Positions 6,766 through 12,681 of a stretch of 12,681 bases of DNA are shown here, one piece after another. Positions within the stretch are counted from its first letter, which is position 1, and the number at the start of each line of letters is the position of its first letter. The notes below the pieces were generated by a model. The model was given only the letters and a program-made list of their open reading frames with translations, was not told the DNA's origin and did no database searches. This stretch comes from an uncultured Ruminococcus sp. (lineage in GTDB: Bacteria > Bacillota > Clostridia > Oscillospirales > Ruminococcaceae). The stretch spans positions 1 to 12,681 of the forward strand of contig CAMWWG010000007.1 in NCBI GenBank assembly GCA_947177935.1, given 5' to 3'. Both the position numbers and the translations under genes were made by a program.

Positions 6766-9314
6766 AACTGTTCCGGGTCAGGATCAGAATCAGCATTATC
6801 ATGCTCCGCCCTGGTGAATGCTACGACTTCGTTGCCGTCTGACACTTTCATCACACGCACACCCTTGGAAACTCTGCCCATAATCCGGATGTCACTTGCC
6901 GGAATCCGGATAATAATCCCTTCTGTGGAAATTAAAATAATATCGTCATCTTCATCCACGACTTTGATGCCGCAGACTGTGTCGCCCGTCCGGGCAACCG
7001 GGTAATTTTTCAGACCATAACCGCCTCTGCCCTGGATTCTGTATTCTTCCAGGGATGTCCGCTTGCCATAGCCATTTTTAGAAACTGTTAAGACGCTAGC
7101 ACCATCCCGGATTCTTGCCATAGAAACAACTTCGTCACCATCCCGGAGCGCAATTGCTTTTACGCCGTGGGCGGATCTTGATAACGGACGGATGGTTTCT
7201 TCTTCCAGGCGAAGCGCCATGCCGTTCCGGGTTGCAATCAATAACTGATTTGATCCATCCGTCATGCGCACGCCTGCAATCTCGTCGCCCTCATTCAGAC
7301 CGATTGCAATCAAGCCTTTTTTGTGGATATTCCTGTATGCTGATAACGGCGTACGCTTGATCTGTCCGTATTTTGTTACCATTGTGACAAAATCATCTGT
7401 ATCAAACGTTCTTGTCCGGAGCATTGCCGTGATTTTTTCGCCGTCCTGCAATTGCAGTAAATTTGCAAAATGGAATCCTCTGGACGCTTTGGAACCGTCC
7501 GGAATTTCATAGCATTTGAGCTTATGCATATAGCCCTTGTTCGTAATAAATAAAATATTATCATGCGTAGAACAAATAAACATTTCAGAAACGAAATCTT
7601 CCTCACGCTGTTTCATGCCCTGCACACCACGTCCGCCACGTTTCTGGATTTTATAAGCATCCAGTGCCATGCGCTTGATATAGCCGTTATTCGTGTAAGT
7701 CACAACGCAGTCTTCTACTTCAATTAATTCTTCAATATCCACTTCACCGCTGACGGCTGTGACTTCTGTTCTTCTGGGATCGCTGAATTTTTTCCGGATT
7801 TCGTCCATTTCCTGCGAGATAATCGCATAAACTTTTTGTTTGTCCTGCAAAGTCTCTTCAAAATCAGAAATTTTTTCACACAGCGCAAACAATTCATCCG
7901 TGATTTTCTGACGTTCCAGTCCGGTGAGTGCGCCCAACCGCATCTGGACAATCGCTTCTGCCTGTTCTTCAGACAGTCCCACGCTGTGAGGAAGATGCAG
8001 TCCGGACAAATCATAATTTTCACGTTCTAACAACGCCGTCATGTCAATCTCTGAAAATCTTGTGATTAATTTTTCTTTGCCGTCCGGGATACTCTTTGCG
8101 CTTCGCAGAATTGCAATCACTTCGTCAATATAATCCGTTGCAAGCAGGAATCCCTGGAGTAAATGCGCCCGTTTCAGAGCTTTTTCCAGATCGAATTTTA
8201 CTCGTCTTGTAATAACATCTACCTGGAAATCCAGATAATATTCCAGAATTTCTTTCAGGCTGAGCACTTTCGGCGTACCGTTTGCAAGCACCAGCATATT
8301 CACGCCGCAGGTATCCTGCAACTGCGTATAAGAAAATAATTTATTTAATACAACATTCGCAATGGCATCTTTTCGTAATCCGATGACAATCCGCATACCG
8401 TCCCTGCCGGATTCATCCCGGACAAATGACGCACCGTCAATCCGTTTTTCTTTGATTAATTCTGCAATATGCTCGACTAATCTGGCTTTATTCACCATAT
8501 AAGGCAGTTCATGAACAATAATCTGCTGTCTGCCCTTGTTTTCTTCGATAGAAGTTTTTGCCCGGACAATGATCTTGCCTTTGCCCGTTGCATAAGCAGA
8601 ACGAATCCCGGCTTTGCCCATGATGATGCCACCTGTCGGGAAATCCGGCGCTTTGATACATTCCATGAGATCATCCAGTGTACAATCCGGATTTCGGATC
8701 AACAGATTCACGCCGTCGATGACTTCGCCCAAATTATGCGTGGGGATGTTTGTTGCCATGCCGACGGCAATCCCGACAGAACCATTGACAAGAACATTCG
8801 GGAATCTGGACGGAAGAACAACCGGTTCTTTCAGACGATCATCGTAGTTCATGCCGAAATCGACCGTATTTTTGTTAATATCAGCGACCATTTCCAGGCT
8901 TAATTTTGCCATTTTTGCCTCTGTATAACGATAAGCCGCAGGCGGATCGCCGTCAATTGAACCAAAATTGCCGTGTCCGTCAATCAGGGGATAACGGAGC
9001 GAAAAATCCTGTGCCAGGCGGACAAGCGCATCATAGACGGATGCGTCGCCGTGCGGATGATAGCGACCCAGGACAGAACCGACCGTATCGGCACATTTTC
9101 TGTACGGCTGATCTGGTGTCAGTCCGTTTTCATGGAGTGTATAGAGAATTCTCCTGTGAACAGGCTTAAGACCATCCCGGACATCCGGAAGCGCTCTGGA
9201 AATAATGACAGACATGGCATAAGCCAGGAACGAATCGTGCATTTCGTCCGCAACATCCACTGGAATGACTTTCTCGGAATTTTCTGCATGATTTAAATTT
9301 TCCTGCAAACTCAT
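6762..9314 (-). CDS. gyrA: DNA gyrase subunit A
   Basis: GyrA is the DNA breakage-reunion subunit. With GyrB it forms the A2B2 gyrase that introduces negative supercoils. The length (850 residues) is typical. The N-terminal domain has SVIISRALPDVRDGLKPVHRR (35-55) and the active-site Tyr at 130 in AAYRYTEA. The quinolone-determining region is YHPHGDASVYDALVRLAQ (85-102), where the E. coli Ser83 position is Ala 91 and the Asp87 position is Asp 95. The C-terminal beta-pinwheel holds the GyrA box QKRGGRG (557-563), which marks gyrase rather than topoisomerase IV. Later blades include IQGRGGYGLKNYP, and the tail is acidic (DSDPDPEQL). AGAGG lies about 13 nt before the ATG, a rather long spacing. 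It follows the YcxB-like gene by 46 nt and overlaps the metallophosphoesterase gene by 4 nt. Confidence 0.98.
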   Translation of the reverse strand: MSLQENLNHAENSEKVIPVDVADEMHDSFLAYAMSVIISRALPDVRDGLKPVHRRILYTLHENGLTPDQPYRKCADTVGSVLGRYHPHGDASVYDALVRLAQDFSLRYPLIDGHGNFGSIDGDPPAAYRYTEAKMAKLSLEMVADINKNTVDFGMNYDDRLKEPVVLPSRFPNVLVNGSVGIAVGMATNIPTHNLGEVIDGVNLLIRNPDCTLDDLMECIKAPDFPTGGIIMGKAGIRSAYATGKGKIIVRAKTSIEENKGRQQIIVHELPYMVNKARLVEHIAELIKEKRIDGASFVRDESGRDGMRIVIGLRKDAIANVVLNKLFSYTQLQDTCGVNMLVLANGTPKVLSLKEILEYYLDFQVDVITRRVKFDLEKALKRAHLLQGFLLATDYIDEVIAILRSAKSIPDGKEKLITRFSEIDMTALLERENYDLSGLHLPHSVGLSEEQAEAIVQMRLGALTGLERQKITDELFALCEKISDFEETLQDKQKVYAIISQEMDEIRKKFSDPRRTEVTAVSGEVDIEELIEVEDCVVTYTNNGYIKRMALDAYKIQKRGGRGVQGMKQREEDFVSEMFICSTHDNILFITNKGYMHKLKCYEIPDGSKASRGFHFANLLQLQDGEKITAMLRTRTFDTDDFVTMVTKYGQIKRTPLSAYRNIHKKGLIAIGLNEGDEIAGVRMTDGSNQLLIATRNGMALRLEEETIRPLSRSAHGVKAIALRDGDEVVSMARIRDGASVLTVSKNGYGKRTSLEEYRIQGRGGYGLKNYPVARTGDTVCGIKVVDEDDDIILISTEGIIIRIPASDIRIMGRVSKGVRVMKVSDGNEVVAFTRAEHDNADSDPDPEQL

Positions 9315-9360
9315 AAAAAATATTTCACCTCTCCGGGATAAAAACTAAAATTAATGGTTA

Positions 9361-9999
9361 TTACGATTCACTAAAATTTTGATCCAGTTTCTGTGCAAAA
9401 TGAACTCTCATGATTTCGAGTTCTTCTTCGGAAAAAACTGCTTTCGGCACGACGTAAAACATCGTTTTCTGCTGATAAATCATGAAAAAATCATGATATT
9501 CATGCACCCGCAGATTTTTGTTATAATAAATTCTTGTGCCGGAAAAATTCTCTCCGGGCGTGTCGTCAAATAAAGCATCAAGATCAGAATCTGAAATATC
9601 CCCGGAATTTTCCGGATTCCCGGCATCTTCCGGCGGCAGAATTGTCCCGATTTCCAGATATTCCGGATAAATCGTCAATTGATACTGGTCGTTTTCAATT
9701 TCATGCACGGCAAGCATCAGATTTTTCCGGATTTTCAAGGGATTCAGAATCTGGAATATGATCATCAGCAGGGCGCACAGAATCACAATGCAATACATGG
9801 GTCTGTCAGATTCCGAACCGTTGACCACAAAATACGCATAGATCATGCAGACAATGCCCAGAATTCCGATAATTACGTAATTCCGGGGATAGACAAACTT
9901 TTTCTGAAATGCCGTGAACGCTGTTTTAAATAATGCATAGGGAATCTGATAGCGTTTCTGCAACAAAATTCCGGAATCTTCCTGCTGATCCTGATTCAT
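9361..9999 (-). CDS. YcxB-like membrane protein between gyrB and gyrA
   Basis: This is a 212-residue protein with two adjacent hydrophobic segments (about residues 41-60 and 69-86). A basic KIRKN follows the second, which suggests a hairpin in the membrane with both ends cytoplasmic. The C-terminal part (about 155-206: RIYYNKNLRVHEYHDFFMIY, then FYVVPKAVF and SEEELEIMRVHF) fits the YcxB-like C-terminal domain, a family without a settled function. An acidic, Pro- and Gly-containing stretch at about 122-150 is probably a flexible insert. AAGGAG stands about 13 nt before the ATG at 9999. The gaps to gyrB (45 nt) and gyrA (46 nt) are too short for an obvious separate promoter, so it should be made with gyrase. 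The family call is by pattern recognition and moderately sure; no role can be claimed. Confidence 0.75.
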   Translation of the reverse strand: MNQDQQEDSGILLQKRYQIPYALFKTAFTAFQKKFVYPRNYVIIGILGIVCMIYAYFVVNGSESDRPMYCIVILCALLMIIFQILNPLKIRKNLMLAVHEIENDQYQLTIYPEYLEIGTILPPEDAGNPENSGDISDSDLDALFDDTPGENFSGTRIYYNKNLRVHEYHDFFMIYQQKTMFYVVPKAVFSEEELEIMRVHFAQKLDQNFSES

Positions 10000-10044
10000 G
10001 AATAATTCTGATCTCCTTGTTGAATGCTTGTAAATTTATTAAAT

Positions 10045-12078
<2,034 letters not shown>

Positions 12079-12147
12079 TTTTATTCAGATTATTGAATTT
12101 ATTTTATTGCTTAAAATTTAATTTAATTATTAAAATTATACAAGCTA

Positions 12148-12176
12148 ATTATAACATGTTTTTATCATTTTGTCAA
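12148..12176 (-). promoter_or_regulatory. Sigma-A type promoter of gyrB (and probably the downstream operon)
   Basis: On the minus strand, a perfect TTGACA (12171-12176) and a perfect TATAAT (12148-12153) are spaced by 17 nt. The start site should be near 12141, leaving a leader of about 120 nt: an AT-rich first half, then the nested stem-loop before the gyrB ATG. It is probably the promoter for gyrB through the histidine kinase gene. Confidence 0.88.
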
Positions 12177-12182
12177 GCGTTT

Positions 12183-12227
12183 TTGTGCAGATTTGCATGA
12201 TCTGCGCATTAATTTGTCCATAATGCG
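12183..12227. repeat. Two overlapping inverted repeats just upstream of the gyrB -35 element
   Basis: GCAGAT (12187-12192) and ATCTGC (12200-12205) form a dyad with a 7-bp spacer, which extends outwards with one G-T mismatch. The second dyad has CGCATTA (12205-12211) and TAATGCG (12221-12227) with a 9-bp spacer, and shares bases with the first. They lie 7 or more bp upstream of the -35 hexamer and could be a regulator site or part of an upstream transcript end. There is no clear T-run, so a terminator is not supported. Confidence 0.5.
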
Positions 12228-12228
12228 G

Positions 12229-12310
12229 CAGGAGAAATCCTGAAATTTTTCCACACATTTCCCAACAGTTGTTGAAAAAAATAAAATTTCAGAAAAAATA
12301 TTATTTATAA
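12229..12310. other. AT-rich intergenic spacer with one DnaA-box-like site; probable start of the tandem repeat region
   Basis: This stretch holds no plausible gene. It has a small hairpin, CAGGA-GAAA-TCCTG (12229-12242), a single TTTTCCACA (12247-12255) fitting the loose DnaA-box pattern TTWTNCACA, and CAAC-AGTT-GTTG (12263-12274). A long A/T run then leads into the first repeat core. The segments AATCCTGAAAT and CAAC...GTTG recur about 215-235 bp to the right, so the repeat unit likely begins here. Confidence 0.4.
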
Positions 12311-12440
12311 AATTAATTTTAAATCCTAAAATCGCTTTTCAAGCCCCTTACAACCCCGTGACGGCGTTTTCAGGAATTCACCTGTAAACTACTACCCCAG
12401 AGCTACACCCCTCTTCTCGTGGCGCTCACGACTTCTCAGA
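12311..12440. repeat. Tandem repeat core, copy 1 (candidate structured RNA or DNA element)
   Basis: This 130-bp block recurs at 12551-12681 with 9 substitutions and a 1-bp gap (about 92% identity by hand alignment), and its last 55 bp (12386-12440) match perfectly. It contains the hairpin TCGTG-GCGCT-CACGA (12417-12431), GCTT-ttc-AAGC (12334-12344), CAGG...CCTG (12371-12384), and four CCCC runs (GGGG on the minus strand). TTTCAGGAATT (12368-12378) is an exact inverted repeat of 12452-12462 just past the core. Stops in the minus frames and a 1-bp indel argue against coding. The class is unknown to me. Confidence 0.8.
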
Positions 12441-12550
12441 ACGTCTCAGAAAATTCCTGAAATATTTATTTTTAAAATTTTAATTAAACAATTTTCTCAA
12501 CACACGTTGAAAACTGATTTTTTTAATTTTTAAAATATTTTTTCATCCAG
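12441..12550. other. AT-rich linker between repeat copies with the closing arm of the long stem and a dyad
   Basis: AATTCCTGAAA at 12452-12462 closes an 11-bp inverted repeat with 12368-12378. A dyad follows at about 12494-12513, centred on TCAAC-ACAC-GTTGA. The rest is nearly pure A/T. A direct repeat of about 10 bp (ACTTCTCAGA then ACGTCTCAGA) straddles the boundary with copy 1. No gene is seen. Confidence 0.55.
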
Positions 12551-12681
12551 AATTAATTTTAAATCCCGGAATCGCTTTTTAAGCCCCTGACAGCCCCGTG
12601 ACGGCGCTTTCAGGAATTTACCCGTGAAACTACTACCCCAGAGCTACACCCCTCTTCTCGTGGCGCTCACGACTTCTCAGA
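12551..12681. repeat. Tandem repeat core, copy 2 (runs to the window edge)
   Basis: This is the second copy of the block at 12311-12440, starting exactly 240 bp later. It keeps the hairpin TCGTG-GCGCT-CACGA (12658-12672), GCTT-ttt-AAGC, all four CCCC runs, and TTTCAGGAATT (12608-12618). One change turns an A-U pair of the small CAGG/CCTG stem into G-U when read on the minus strand, so pairing is kept on that strand only. The copy is complete as far as the homologous core goes, and its closing arm would lie outside the window. Confidence 0.8.

Noticed and set aside
8511..8903. Longest plus-strand open frames opposite gyrA, gyrB, cysS and cca
   Set aside because: They lie antisense to clearly conserved genes, have no recognisable domains or ribosome binding sites, and their lengths are as expected from the opposite-strand codon pattern.
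12135..12140. Second TATAAT downstream of the main gyrB -10
   Set aside because: No -35-like hexamer lies at the right distance (12158-12163 reads AAAAAC on the minus strand), so the promoter at 12148-12176 is preferred.
12384..12412. tRNA-like start on the minus strand (GGGGTGTAGCTCTGGGGTAG resembles a tRNA 5' end and D-arm)
   Set aside because: No anticodon arm, no GTTCRA T-loop at the right distance, and no acceptor stem partner were found. The resemblance is limited to about 20 bases.
12362..12460. Small plus-strand open frame through the repeat core
   Set aside because: No start codon or ribosome binding site is present, and copy 2 has a 1-bp insertion that shifts the frame before the identical block, so it is unlikely to code.
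12311..12681. CRISPR array
   Set aside because: The repeat unit is about 130 bp with only two copies and one spacer-like linker that is AT-rich. It does not have the size or regularity of CRISPR repeats.

Overview
The window looks like chromosomal DNA from a low-to-moderate GC Gram-positive bacterium, most likely a Clostridia member of the Ruminococcus/Oscillospiraceae kind. The reasons are strong AGGAGG-type ribosome binding sites, canonical TTGACA-N17-TATAAT promoters, a gyrB-gyrA pair separated by a YcxB-like membrane protein, a PhoB/PhoR-type two-component pair, an HD-domain CCA enzyme, and a GyrB with the [14 protein letters not shown] form of the Toprim region. The taxon is an inference from family knowledge and was not tested by a search.

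Every gene reads right to left, on the minus strand. In transcription order: a non-coding stretch with tandem repeats (about 12232-12681); the gyrB promoter and a structured leader (12022-12176); gyrB; a YcxB-like two-TM protein; gyrA; a metallophosphoesterase whose start overlaps the gyrA stop; the CCA-adding enzyme cca; an OmpR/PhoB-type response regulator; and its histidine kinase, which overlaps it by 4 nt. Gaps in this run are 45-61 nt or negative, and I see no convincing internal promoter, so one long transcript from the gyrB promoter is plausible. A second promoter then drives cysS (cysteinyl-tRNA synthetase). It is followed by a membrane-anchored cyclophilin-like protein that runs off the left edge.

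The genes are mostly housekeeping: DNA supercoiling (gyrB/gyrA), tRNA 3'-end maturation (cca) and tRNA charging (cysS), joined by an envelope-sensing two-component system and a protein-folding-type surface protein. No mobile element, CRISPR array, tRNA or rRNA gene was seen.

The less ordinary parts are non-coding. (1) At the right edge is a tandem repeat of about 240 bp. Its 130-bp core is about 92% identical between two copies, with a 55-nt stretch that is perfectly identical. It has conserved hairpins and an 11-bp long-range inverted repeat, so it is a candidate structured RNA or DNA element that I cannot assign to a known class. (2) The gyrB leader folds into a nested stem-loop whose apical loop is complementary to the gyrB Shine-Dalgarno. 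(3) The cysS leader starts with a terminator-like hairpin plus U8 that can be replaced by a competing hairpin, which looks like an attenuator. (4) A well-formed intrinsic terminator pointing along the plus strand lies inside the start of the cyclophilin-like gene.
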